The notes: generated by a model not told the origin, from the letters alone. DNA of 14,245 nt from CAHJXF01 sp038240015 (GCA_038240015.1 JBBSEF010000075.1:1-14245), one strand, 5' to 3'; counted from the stretch's first letter, positions 1 to 8,455 are shown. Translations and numbers: made by a program.

Positions 1-348
1 CTCGATGCCGACGAAGAGGCCTCATGGCGAGGCGTAGGGATCGCTCCGGACATCGCTCGCAAACTCCGTCGCGGTCACTGGATCATTCAATCGGAACTCG
101 ACCTGCATGGTGCGCGCGTGGGCGAAGCGCGCGAGATGCTTGGCGACTATCTGCGCGACGCGATCAAGCAAAGGCAGCGCTGCGTGCGCGTGATCCACGG
201 CAAGGGCCACGGGTCGATCGGCAAGCAGCCGGTATTGAAAGGCAAGGTGCGCGGCTGGCTGATGCAGAAAGAAGAAGTGCTTGCCTTCTGTCAGGCGCGC
301 GAATGCGATGGAGGTGGAGGTGCGTTGATCGTGTTGTTGCGGCCCTGA
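1..348 (+). CDS. Smr-domain protein (Smr/MutS family), 5' end outside window
   Basis: The frame is open from the first base and ends at TGA 346-348, giving 115 visible C-terminal residues. They form nearly a whole Smr domain: a lead-in with KLRRGHW, then LDLHG (visible residues 33-37), the HGKGHGS loop (66-72), the VLKGKVRGWL helix, and the end block VLAFCQARECDGGGGALIVL. Smr domains occur at the C-terminus of MutS2 and as small stand-alone proteins, and several act as DNA or RNA nucleases. The KLRRGHW lead-in and short tail match the stand-alone proteobacterial type (SmrA/SmrB-like), not MutS2. The substrate cannot be told from sequence. The ATG at 118 lies inside the domain, after the LDLHG motif, so it is not the start; the true start is upstream of the window. 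The gene converges on accD. Family call is firm; exact role is unknown. Confidence 0.9.
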   Translation, partial: LDADEEASWRGVGIAPDIARKLRRGHWIIQSELDLHGARVGEAREMLGDYLRDAIKQRQRCVRVIHGKGHGSIGKQPVLKGKVRGWLMQKEEVLAFCQARECDGGGGALIVLLRP

Positions 349-352
349 CGAC

Positions 353-426
353 CGTCGTTCCCCGCGAACGCGGGAATCCAGTGTCGTGGAACAAGTCGCT
401 GGGTCCCCGCTTTCGCGGGGATGACG
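353..426. repeat. REP-like double palindrome, likely bidirectional terminator
   Basis: Two arms, 353-381 and 399-426, are near-complete inverted copies of one 28-29 base unit that starts CGTC and ends CCAG. Each arm is also a palindrome: CCCGCG-AA-CGCGGG at 361-374, and CCCCGC-TTTC-GCGGGG at 405-420, which reads CCCCGC-GAAA-GCGGGG in the accD transcript with a GNRA-type tetraloop. The element fills the space between the Smr stop (348) and the accD stop (427-429), touching the latter. Layout and bases resemble dispersed REP-type elements (CGTCATTCCCGCG...) common between genes in beta- and gammaproteobacteria. Sitting between convergent genes, it probably ends or protects both transcripts, although there is no T-run. 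The structure is seen directly; REP membership and terminator function are inferred. Confidence 0.75.
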
Positions 427-1292
<866 letters not shown>

Positions 1293-1296
<4 letters not shown>

Positions 1297-2138
1297 GCGT
1301 GTTCCTTTTTGTTGAGCGCACTTTGATGGTCGAGCGCGCTTCGGATCGCGCTCACGAAGTCCTCCACCGCTTTGACTTCGGAGCCGCGAGGCGCGGACTC
1401 GATGGCCTCGATGATACGACTTCCGATCACGACGGCATCGGCGACCGCGGCCACGGCGCAGGCGCTCGCGACGTCGCGAATGCCGAAGCCCACGCCGATC
1501 GGGATCGCCGTGTGCGCCTTGATCAGCGGCAACTTCTCTGCGACCGCCGAAACATTGAGCGCGGACGAACCGGTGATGCCCTTCAAGCTCACGTAGTAGA
1601 TATAGCCCGAAGCCGCGCGCGCGACGCGTGCGATCCGTTCATCGCTCGAGGTCGGCGACAGCAGATAGATACTGGCGATGCCGGCGTTCTTCAACGCGGC
1701 GGCGAAGTCTTCGGACTCTTCGGGCGGATAGTCCACCACCAGCACGCCATCGATGCCCGCGTCGCGCAGTTCGGTCGCGAGCGCATCGAGACCGCCGAGC
1801 CGCGACGCCATCAGCTCGAACGGATTCGCGTAGCCCATCAACACCAGCGGCGTTGCGGCGTCGTCGCGACGAAACGTGCGCACGCAGGCGATCGTTGCGG
1901 CCAGTCCCACGCCGTTGCGAATCGCGCGCTCGGTCGCGCGCTGGATTACGGGGCCATCGGCCGATGGATCGGAGAACGGCACGCCGAGTTCGATCACGTC
2001 CGAGCCCGCGCGCGCGAGTGCGTGCATGAGTTCTATCGTCATCGCTGCAGATGGATCGCCCGCGGCGATGTAGGGAATCAGTCCCGTGCGGCCCTCGTTC
2101 GCGAGCGACGCGAAGCGCGCGGCGATGCGCGCGCTCAT
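1293..2138 (-). CDS. trpA: Tryptophan synthase alpha subunit
   Basis: The alpha subunit cleaves indole-3-glycerol phosphate to indole and glyceraldehyde 3-phosphate and passes indole through a tunnel to TrpB. The 281-residue TIM-barrel protein is slightly longer than the E. coli enzyme. The signature is complete: IELGVPFSDPSADGPVIQ, with E50 and D61 matching the catalytic pair E49/D60 of the enteric enzyme. Downstream are the GVLVVDYPPEES loop, the LLSPTSSDERI segment and the phosphate-binding GVGFGI motif. The start ATG overlaps the trpB stop by four bases (ATGA) and has no clear ribosome site, so translation is probably coupled to trpB. The stop overlaps accD in the same way. In Burkholderia a methylase gene can lie between trpB and trpA; here nothing does. 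Confidence 0.98.
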
Positions 2139-3400
2139 GACGCGGCCGAGACGATGTGCAGATCCTTATCGCCGCGCCCCGAAAGATTGACGAGCACGAT
2201 GCGATCCTTCGCCATCGTAGTCGCGAGCCGGGCCGCATACGCTAGCGCATGGCTCGATTCGAGCGCGGGGATGATGCCTTCGATGCGGCAGCAGTCGTGA
2301 AACGCCGCGAGCGCTTCGGCATCGGTCGCGCCGACGTACTCGGCGCGGCCGCCGTCTTTCAACCACGCGTGCTCGGGTCCGACACCGGGATAGTCGAGAC
2401 CCGCCGAGATCGAATGCGTTTCACGGATCTGACCGTTGTTGTCCTGGAGGATGTAAGTGCGGTTGCCATGAAGCACGCCCGGCGTGCCGCGTTGCAGGCT
2501 CGCCGCGTGCCGCAAGGTATCGAGCCCGTCGCCCGCCGCTTCGACGCCGATCAAGCGCACCGATGCATCGTCGACGTAGTCGTGAAAGATGCCCATCGCG
2601 TTGCTGCCGCCGCCCACGCACGCGACGATCACGTCGGGTTGCCGGCCGGCGCGCTCGGGCATTTGCCAACGGCACTCGCGGCCGACCACCGCGTTGAAGT
2701 CACGCACCATCATCGGATAGGGATGCGGACCCGCGACCGTGCCGATGATGTAGAAGGTGTTCTCGACATTGGTGACCCAGTCGCGCATCGCTTCGTTCAA
2801 CGCGTCCTTCAACGTCTTCGATCCCGACTCGACCGGCACGACTCTCGCGCCCAGCAGATTCATGCGCAGCACATTGGCGGCCTGGCGCGACATGTCTTCG
2901 CTGCCCATGTACACCACGCACTCCATGCCGAAGCGCGCGGCCACGGTCGCGGTCGCGACGCCGTGCTGACCCGCGCCGGTCTCGGCGATCACGCGCGGCT
3001 TGCCCATGCGGCGGGCGAGCAGCGCCTGGCCGACCGTGTTGTTGATCTTGTGCGCGCCGGTGTGATTGAGGTCTTCGCGCTTCATCCAGATCTGCGCGCC
3101 GCCGAGTCGCTCGCTCCATCGACGCGCGTGATAGATCGGGCTCGGCCGGCCGACATAATGCGCGAGTTCGCCATTGAGTTCGGCGACGAAGTCGGGATCG
3201 TCGCGATAGCGCGCATAGGCGGCATCGAGTTCGTCGAGCGCGCGCATCAAGGTCTCGGCGACGAAGCGTCCGCCATAGGGCCCGAAGTGTCCGCGCGCGT
3301 CAGGTCTCGATTCGGGTTTCGATTCGGATTGCACCTGCGCGGTCGACGCATCCAATGCGCTGCGAGCCGCGTGAAGCGCGGCCAAAGTGGGAATGCCCAT
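2135..3400 (-). CDS. trpB: Tryptophan synthase beta subunit
   Basis: This PLP enzyme joins indole and serine to make tryptophan in the alpha2-beta2 complex. HTGAHKINN places the PLP lysine at K118 (K87 in Salmonella), ETGAGQHG gives the catalytic glutamate E140 (E109), and GGGSNA (263-268) is the phosphate cup. The offset to the enteric enzyme is a constant 31 residues, so the core is unchanged. The extra length (421 residues against about 397) is an N-terminal extension of roughly 33 residues before DARGHFGPYGG, polar and low in complexity. The ATG was chosen because it lies 9 bases after the trpF stop with a modest AGGT-type ribosome site. A shorter form would need an internal GTG (residue 23) without a visible site. 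The stop overlaps trpA (ATGA). Confidence 0.97.
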   Translation of the reverse strand: MGIPTLAALHAARSALDASTAQVQSESKPESRPDARGHFGPYGGRFVAETLMRALDELDAAYARYRDDPDFVAELNGELAHYVGRPSPIYHARRWSERLGGAQIWMKREDLNHTGAHKINNTVGQALLARRMGKPRVIAETGAGQHGVATATVAARFGMECVVYMGSEDMSRQAANVLRMNLLGARVVPVESGSKTLKDALNEAMRDWVTNVENTFYIIGTVAGPHPYPMMVRDFNAVVGRECRWQMPERAGRQPDVIVACVGGGSNAMGIFHDYVDDASVRLIGVEAAGDGLDTLRHAASLQRGTPGVLHGNRTYILQDNNGQIRETHSISAGLDYPGVGPEHAWLKDGGRAEYVGATDAEALAAFHDCCRIEGIIPALESSHALAYAARLATTMAKDRIVLVNLSGRGDKDLHIVSAAS

Positions 3401-3409
3401 CAGATCAAC

Positions 3410-4117
3410 CTAACGAAGAGATTGGTCAGCCGACTGGTCGGCCGCGCGGACCGCCGCGACGAATCGCCGCATGGCGTCCGGGTCCTTGATGCCCTTGGCG
3501 CGTTCGATGCCCGAAGACACGTCGACCGCGTAAGGGCGCACCCTGACGATCCCGTCAGCGACGTTTGCTGTGCTCAAGCCACCACTCAAAACGACCCGAC
3601 GCGCGGCGTCGCGACCGATGACGAGCGGACCGATCAATGCAGAGGGAACGAGTGACCAATCGAAGACCTTTCCTGAACCGCCGTAGCCGGCGGTATGCGC
3701 ATCGAGCAGTAGAGCGGCTGCATCGCGATACGCGTCGGCGAATTCTAGCAAATCGAGATCGGCGGTCACGCGCGCGGCCTTGATGTAAGGACGCGAGAAC
3801 GCGTTGCAAGCATCCGGCGCTTCGTCGCCATGAAACTGCAGCAGGGACAACGAGACGCGTTCGAGAACCGCCGCGACCTTGTCACGCGTCGCATCGACGA
3901 ACAGTCCGACCGTCGCCACCGTCGCGGGAACGCGCGCGACCAGTTCGGCCACGCGCTCGGGGGACACATAGCGCGCGCTCGGGCGATGGAACACGAAGCC
4001 CAGCGCATCGACTCCCAGCGACAGCGCCAGGTCGATGTCTTCCTCACGCGTCATGCCGCAGAACTTGATGCGCGTTCTCGCTGCATCTTGATCGGTCTCG
4101 AAAAAGCGATCGCTCAC
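3410..4117 (-). CDS. trpF: Phosphoribosylanthranilate isomerase
   Basis: TrpF performs the Amadori rearrangement of N-(5'-phosphoribosyl)anthranilate to CdRP, the third step of tryptophan synthesis. The 235-residue barrel contains KFCGMTR with catalytic cysteine C20, GFVFHRPSARYV, LLQFHGDE, the catalytic aspartate D139 in LLLDAHTAGYGGSGK, and the phosphate site LSGGLSTANV followed by VDVSSGIE. These are all the family landmarks. The start codon is GTG at 4117-4115, overlapping the truA stop TGA by four bases (GTGA); it leaves about 14 residues before the first barrel strand. The next in-frame ATG (M22) lies past the catalytic cysteine and cannot be used. trpF heads a compact trpF-B-A run; trpC and trpD are not in the window, so the pathway is split in this genome. 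Confidence 0.97.
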   Translation of the reverse strand: MSDRFFETDQDAARTRIKFCGMTREEDIDLALSLGVDALGFVFHRPSARYVSPERVAELVARVPATVATVGLFVDATRDKVAAVLERVSLSLLQFHGDEAPDACNAFSRPYIKAARVTADLDLLEFADAYRDAAALLLDAHTAGYGGSGKVFDWSLVPSALIGPLVIGRDAARRVVLSGGLSTANVADGIVRVRPYAVDVSSGIERAKGIKDPDAMRRFVAAVRAADQSADQSLR

Positions 4118-4911
4118 GACGCGAATCCCGCGTGGATATTCGAAAAGGATGGCGGCTCGGGAAGCACGATGCCTTCAGGGTAATCGACCTTCGCGAGATA
4201 CAGTCCATCGGGCGTGAAGGTCGGCGCGGCGACCGTGCGATCACGACCGGCCAAAAGCTCTTCGATCCACGAGGGATCGCATCGTCCGCGACCGATCGCG
4301 ACCAGCGCGCCGACCAGATTGCGCACCATGTGATGCACGAAGGCATTGGACTTGAACGTGAAGCGAATGAAATCTCCGCTCTCTTCAACGTCGGCCACCG
4401 TCATGTTCTTGATCGGGGATCGGGCCTGGCATTCGGCGCTGCGAAACGCGGAGAAGTCGTGCGTACCCAATAACGATCTCGACGCGACGCGCACCGAGTC
4501 GATGTCGATCGGCGTGTGCGTCCGGCCCGCACGTCCTACCCAGTGAGGTGATCGATTCGGCTGAATCAACAACAAATAGTGGTAAGTGCGCGCGACGGCA
4601 TGAAAGCGCGAATCGAACCTGTCTCCGACCAGCACGGACCACGTTACCGCGATCGACTCCGGCAGCAAGGCGTTCACGCCGCGCACCCAGCCTTGCATGG
4701 TGCGCGTGGCCCCGGTATCGAAATGAATCACCTGACCGAGCGCGTGCACGCCCGTGTCCGTGCGCCCCGCGCATGCAACGCGAATCGGATGATTCGCGAA
4801 TTGCGACAGCGCCTGTTCGAGCGCGTCCTGTACGGTGCGACGATGCGGCTGCGACTGCCAGCCGTGCCAGTCACGGCCGTCGTATTGAATGCCCAGCGCG
4901 ACGCGCGTCAT
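4114..4911 (-). CDS. truA: tRNA pseudouridine(38-40) synthase
   Basis: TruA converts uridines 38-40 of the tRNA anticodon stem-loop to pseudouridine. The 265-residue protein has the usual length. It opens with ALGIQYDGRDWHGWQSQP, then shows the catalytic block AGRTDTGVHALGQV with nucleophile D52, the ARTYHYLL strand (about 107-114), the HDFSAFR segment, and the late FVHHMVRNLVG motif typical of the family. The ATG has no strong ribosome site, only GTGAG a few bases ahead. The 100-base leader upstream has a hairpin and CG-rich repeats (listed separately). truA is the first gene of the coupled truA-trpF-trpB-trpA-accD run, so any signal in this leader could affect the whole block. The fimV-truA-trpF order matches Pseudomonas. 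Confidence 0.98.
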   Translation of the reverse strand: MTRVALGIQYDGRDWHGWQSQPHRRTVQDALEQALSQFANHPIRVACAGRTDTGVHALGQVIHFDTGATRTMQGWVRGVNALLPESIAVTWSVLVGDRFDSRFHAVARTYHYLLLIQPNRSPHWVGRAGRTHTPIDIDSVRVASRSLLGTHDFSAFRSAECQARSPIKNMTVADVEESGDFIRFTFKSNAFVHHMVRNLVGALVAIGRGRCDPSWIEELLAGRDRTVAAPTFTPDGLYLAKVDYPEGIVLPEPPSFSNIHAGFAS

Positions 4912-4932
4912 CGCAGCTCACGGATACGCAAT

Positions 4933-4959
4933 ACGCGCGACACGCGCGACACGCGCACC
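4933..4959. repeat. 9-bp CG-rich tandem repeat in the truA leader
   Basis: Three direct units follow one another: ACGCGCGAC, ACGCGCGAC and ACGCGCACC. A ragged continuation of the same theme (ACACGCGACGCACGCGG) runs to about 4976. The tract is largely alternating purine and pyrimidine, with breaks where units join. It lies 22 bases upstream of the truA ATG, within the spacer after fimV. It could be simple slippage DNA, a weak roadblock or Z-DNA-prone sequence; nothing shows a specific function. Confidence 0.7.
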
Positions 4960-4982
4960 ACACGCGACGCACGCGGCGCACA

Positions 4983-5000
4983 GGACGCCCGCGCGCGTCC
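4983..5000 (-). terminator. GC-rich stem-loop just after fimV, possible terminator or attenuator
   Basis: On the minus strand, 11 bases past the fimV stop, GGACGC and GCGTCC form a perfect six-pair stem around a six-base loop. No T-run follows (the next bases are TGTGCGCC), so it is not a classic intrinsic terminator. It may mark the 3' end of the fimV message, slow RNA polymerase, or protect the transcript end. Its place between fimV and the truA-trp-accD block makes partial termination plausible. The stem is seen; the function is a guess. Confidence 0.4.
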
Positions 5001-5011
5001 GCTACCGGTGT

Positions 5012-8000
5012 TCAGCCGAGTTCGCCGATCAACTGACGCGCGCGCTCGGCCTGCGCCTGATCGCCGCTACGAACGACTTCCTCGAGCAACTCGCGCGCTC
5101 CATCGGTATCGCCGATGTCCCGATAGGCCATCGCGAGATCCAGCTTGGTCGCCATCGCCTGCCAGGCGTCGGACGACGCATCGTTGGGTTTGAATTCGCT
5201 GGCCTCGTGACTTTGTTGATCGAGCTCGAGATTGATGTGCGACATCGCGTCGTAGGGTTCGGTCTTGTCGAACTGATGCGAGTCGAGCACGTGCTGCGCC
5301 TGCCCCGGCCCCGGCTGGGTTCTTTCCGGAGCGAAGTCCTCAATCGGCTGGGTATTGGCCGAGATGCTCGAGCCGAAGATGTCCGAGGCCGTGAATCCTT
5401 CGGGGTCCGCATGACGAGCCGGCCGCGGCTCCTGCTCTGCTCGCGCGCGAAACGCGGGCAGATTCACCGCAGTGCGCGCGGTCGGGTCCGAAACGCCGAA
5501 CGCCGATGCGTTAAAGGGTTCGAGGATGGACTTGGTCGACTCGCCGACGTCGAAGTCGAGGCCGCTGCTTCTGGTTGGGGAAGCCGACGCCGTGGTCGCA
5601 TCGGCGCCCAGCGGCGCAATCCCGATATCGGTCAACCCGAGATTGAAGTCGAGGTCCATCGCAGGCGCAGCGCCGGGTGCGACAGGCGGTTCGACGCGCG
5701 GCAGCGGATCGGTGCGGGTGAGTTCGTCGAATGCCGCAGAGTGCCCTGAGGCCGACGGCGAGGCCGCACCACGCAGGTTGAGGTTCGATGCGGCAAGGCC
5801 GGCGGCGCCGACAGCCGCACCCGCCAGACCCGCGCCAAGCGCCGAGGCGCTGCGAACCGGTTTCGCCTCGGGAGCGAACGTTGCGGTCGACCCCAGTGAC
5901 GAAGACGCGGACGAAGACGCGGAAGACGACGCGTTCGACAGCAGCGTCGTCGTTGGCGACTTCGTCGGCGTCTTGATCGAGGACGATGCCGTCGCCGGCG
6001 ACACGTCGCGATAAAGCGGATTCTGTGAATCGACGCTCGCGCCCAGCGCGGCCGCCTGCTTCCACTCTTCACCCTGCCCGCCGGTTGCGGCATACAACTC
6101 GGACGCCACCGTCTCGAACGTCTTGGTGTCGCCGCGCTTCGCATAAATTTCAAGCAGCTTCAGGCGAACCGCATGACGCGACGGATCGCTGCGCAGGGCC
6201 TCCTTGAGAATTTCTTCAGCCTGCGCGTCGCGGCCATAAGCGATGTACACATCGGCTTCGGCAACCGGATCGACTTCGTTCTGCTCGGGAAGATTGCCCG
6301 CGACCGGAACGAAGTTGGAATGAAAGCCGGTGTTCGCGGTGTCGACCGATTGGCCCCCGGTGGTGCCGAACAACGAGTTCGAACGCAGGATGCTGTTGTC
6401 GACGAAGATGCTGTCCTCGAAGCGCGCGAGCTTGCGACGCCGCTGCATGGTGTAGAGGCCATAGCCGATCAGCAGCACCAAGAGAATCGCCACGCCGATC
6501 AGCAGCATCGTGTTGTCCATCAATTGTCCGAACCAGTTCGACTCGGGAGTCACGTCGGTTGCGCTCTTGGCGGTTGTCTTGGTGGTCGCAGCGATCGGGT
6601 TCGTCGCCGCGGTCGTTGGCGCCGTCGAAGCAGCGGGCGGTGCGGATGCGGGCGCGGCGCTCGAAGACGATGTCGGCGTCTTGGGCGCCGGCATCGTGTC
6701 GGTCGGCGCGGTAGGCGTCGTCACCGGCGCCGGCGGCGTCGAGGACGCGGAGGTCGTCCCGGACGTCGTTGCCAAAGGCGCAGGCACGGGCGTCGACGCT
6801 GTCGGCATGGCGGCGGTCGGCGCTGCCGGAGTGCCCGCATCGGCAAGCTTGGTGTCGTTGCCCTTCTGGAGATCCGCCAGCGTCTGGTTCTTCAACTGCA
6901 ACAGCTTCTGCAAATCGGCGACGTTCTTTTCCAGTAATGCGAGACGACCCTTGGTCTCCTGCAGTTCGCGCTCTTTCGCGGCGATCTCGTCTGCCGCAGG
7001 CGCATTGAGTGTGCCTCGCACGGCCGACGTTCCGGGCGCGCCCGCCTTGCCGACATCGGTTCCCGCCTTGTTCGCATCCGCGCGCGACAGCTCGAGGCGA
7101 TCCTTGACAGCCGCCGGCGCGGACTTATCCTCGACGCGGGTGGTGAGTTGGCCGGTCGTGAGGCGTCCCGCCGAACGCGAGCTCGGTACTTCGGTCGCAT
7201 CGCGCGCAACCCGGTCGCGATAGCGACCGAAGTTCGAACTCTGCGCGACGATGATGCGATGCGTATCGGCCTTGTCGATAGCCTGTGCGCCTGCCGCGTC
7301 CGGGATGCGCAGCGTCGCACCGGCCAGCAAACGATTGATGTTGCCGGCGAAGGCGCGCGGGTTTCCGCTATAGAGCGCGGCCAGCATCTGCTCCAGCGCG
7401 ACATTGTCGGGCTTGTTGCTGCGCGCGATCGAGATCGCGGTATCGCCGGGCTGCACGAGATATTCGGTGCCGGCGGTAGCGCTCGACTCGGGAGCGCCGA
7501 GAGGAGTACCGCGTGGCGCGCGGCGCGTACGAGGCGCGGCGGCAACCGAAGACGACGCGGCTGACGAAGCGTTCGACGAACTGGTGGACGTTGCGCGCGA
7601 TGACGAGGTCGTCGAGACGCTGGGCGTGGTGGTTTGCGCTTGGACGATCGTCCCCGGCTCGACCTCGCGCCGCGCGGCGCGCGTCTCGGGCGGATCGAGC
7701 AGCATGGTGTATTCGCGCACCAGTCGTCCCGAGCTCCACGTCAATTCGACGAGCATATCGAGGTAGGGCTCGTTGACGATTTGATTCGATGTGACCAGCA
7801 CATAAGGCTGACCATTGGCACGACGCTGGACCGAGAAGCGCAGGCCGCTCAGCGCCGCACCGTACTCGATGTTGGCCTGGGTGAACGCGTCCGCGCCCGC
7901 GAGCTTCGCGGTCAATGAACCGGCTTCATCGCGCGTCAACGAGTTCAACTCGATCTCGGCGCGCAGCGGTTGTCCGAGGCCCGACATCAGATTGAGACGT

Positions 8001-8116
8001 CCCAGACCGGCGGCATCGGCGCCCAATGCTACGGTCGTCAGAGCCAGCGCAATGCCGAGTTGTCCGCGCAATTTCATGCGGGACAGCCGATGCGAACGCT
8101 TCGAGGCAAGCTTCAT
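5012..8116 (-). CDS. fimV: FimV-type polar inner-membrane protein with LysM domain
   Basis: FimV family proteins organise the cell pole, supporting type IV pilus assembly and twitching through a periplasmic peptidoglycan-binding part and a cytoplasmic TPR part. The 1034 residues show the full layout: signal peptide (about 14-36), conserved N-terminal domain starting LGRLNLMSGLGQPL, S/T/A linker (160-215), LysM domain (about 218-272), coiled coil of E, L, K and Q (about 377-418), long P/T/A/S linker (430-525), one membrane segment (536-556) followed by RRRK, a TPR-like module (616-685), a second low-complexity stretch, and the FimV C-terminal domain (about 985-1034). An AGGA ribosome site lies 8 bases before the ATG; M14 is an alternative start with a tighter signal peptide. 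The position between asd and truA is the classic fimV locus. No other pilus gene is present in the window. Confidence 0.96.
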   Translation of the reverse strand: MKLASKRSHRLSRMKLRGQLGIALALTTVALGADAAGLGRLNLMSGLGQPLRAEIELNSLTRDEAGSLTAKLAGADAFTQANIEYGAALSGLRFSVQRRANGQPYVLVTSNQIVNEPYLDMLVELTWSSGRLVREYTMLLDPPETRAARREVEPGTIVQAQTTTPSVSTTSSSRATSTSSSNASSAASSSVAAAPRTRRAPRGTPLGAPESSATAGTEYLVQPGDTAISIARSNKPDNVALEQMLAALYSGNPRAFAGNINRLLAGATLRIPDAAGAQAIDKADTHRIIVAQSSNFGRYRDRVARDATEVPSSRSAGRLTTGQLTTRVEDKSAPAAVKDRLELSRADANKAGTDVGKAGAPGTSAVRGTLNAPAADEIAAKERELQETKGRLALLEKNVADLQKLLQLKNQTLADLQKGNDTKLADAGTPAAPTAAMPTASTPVPAPLATTSGTTSASSTPPAPVTTPTAPTDTMPAPKTPTSSSSAAPASAPPAASTAPTTAATNPIAATTKTTAKSATDVTPESNWFGQLMDNTMLLIGVAILLVLLIGYGLYTMQRRRKLARFEDSIFVDNSILRSNSLFGTTGGQSVDTANTGFHSNFVPVAGNLPEQNEVDPVAEADVYIAYGRDAQAEEILKEALRSDPSRHAVRLKLLEIYAKRGDTKTFETVASELYAATGGQGEEWKQAAALGASVDSQNPLYRDVSPATASSSIKTPTKSPTTTLLSNASSSASSSASSSLGSTATFAPEAKPVRSASALGAGLAGAAVGAAGLAASNLNLRGAASPSASGHSAAFDELTRTDPLPRVEPPVAPGAAPAMDLDFNLGLTDIGIAPLGADATTASASPTRSSGLDFDVGESTKSILEPFNASAFGVSDPTARTAVNLPAFRARAEQEPRPARHADPEGFTASDIFGSSISANTQPIEDFAPERTQPGPGQAQHVLDSHQFDKTEPYDAMSHINLELDQQSHEASEFKPNDASSDAWQAMATKLDLAMAYRDIGDTDGARELLEEVVRSGDQAQAERARQLIGELG
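5898..5933 (-). repeat. 12-bp repeat inside fimV coding Ala-Ser-Ser-Ser units
   Basis: Two identical units GACGAAGACGCG and a third shuffled one (GAAGACGACGCG) stand in tandem on the plus strand. Read in the fimV frame they encode three A-S-S-S units in the linker after the TPR-like module. Because 12 is a multiple of 3, gain or loss of a unit would change linker length without breaking the frame. Confidence 0.75.
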
Positions 8117-8215
8117 TTCCAGGTTCCTGCAGGTGATGGCGAGTACCGCCGAGCGTCAAGTCGTCGAGCGTTGACACGCTTCTTCACCGCCGATTGGCGA
8201 TGGGCCTGACACTGT

Positions 8216-8233
8216 ATTGAATGAATGTTCAAT
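8216..8233. promoter_or_regulatory. Palindrome upstream of fimV, possible operator
   Basis: ATTGAA and TTCAAT form a perfect inverted repeat with a six-base centre (TGAATG), about 100 bases upstream of the fimV ATG in a locally AT-rich patch. The size and symmetry would suit a dimeric regulator. I do not match it to any named regulator, and a repeat this short could arise by chance. Confidence 0.25.
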
Positions 8234-8277
8234 CCCGAGATTTCATGGACTTGGGGTTTCCAGCTCAACGAATATCG

Positions 8278-8337
8278 AGTTGGCAACCTGACGGACAAGC
8301 TGATAGGCAACCCGATAGGCAACCTAATAGGCAACCT
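8278..8337. repeat. Five-copy 12-bp tandem repeat upstream of fimV
   Basis: On the minus strand five 12-base units stand head to tail: AGGTTGCCTATT, AGGTTGCCTATC, GGGTTGCCTATC, AGCTTGTCCGTC and AGGTTGCCAACT. The first three differ at one or two positions, and the fourth is the most diverged. The core TTGCCTAT recurs every 12 bases, in iteron-like phase. The array lies about 160 bases upstream of the fimV start. A short open frame runs across it with a four-residue period (RLPI, RLPI, GLPI), but this simply follows from the repeat. Function is unknown. Confidence 0.85.
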
Positions 8338-8455
8338 TACGCAGCTTGACAGCATTTGTCAGTGAGGCATGCGCCCGGCGCGGGCCGCATTGTTGTCTAT
8401 CGACAACGAATAGGGGCGCAGCCTCGCAAGCTCTAGGCCGCGCAACTAAGAACCT

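Noticed and set aside
2249..3655. A 468-codon plus-strand open frame opposite trpB and trpF.
   Set aside because: Both minus-strand genes are intact with all catalytic motifs; the plus frame has no recognisable domain and the same shadow composition.
4933..4976. CRISPR-like array.
   Set aside because: Units are 9 bases and directly adjacent, without spacers; no cas gene is present.
8113..8355. An 80-codon minus-strand frame before fimV whose TGA overlaps the fimV ATG, resembling a coupled leader peptide.
   Set aside because: Its repeated RLPI units come from the 12-bp DNA repeat, there is no good ribosome site, and the rest is arginine-rich without a domain. The 1-base offset overlap is probably chance.
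8392..8407. GTTGTC-tatc-GACAAC stem-loop as the asd terminator.
   Set aside because: It is 80 bases past the stop with a short stem and no T-run; the hairpin at 8456-8477 is nearer and richer in GC.
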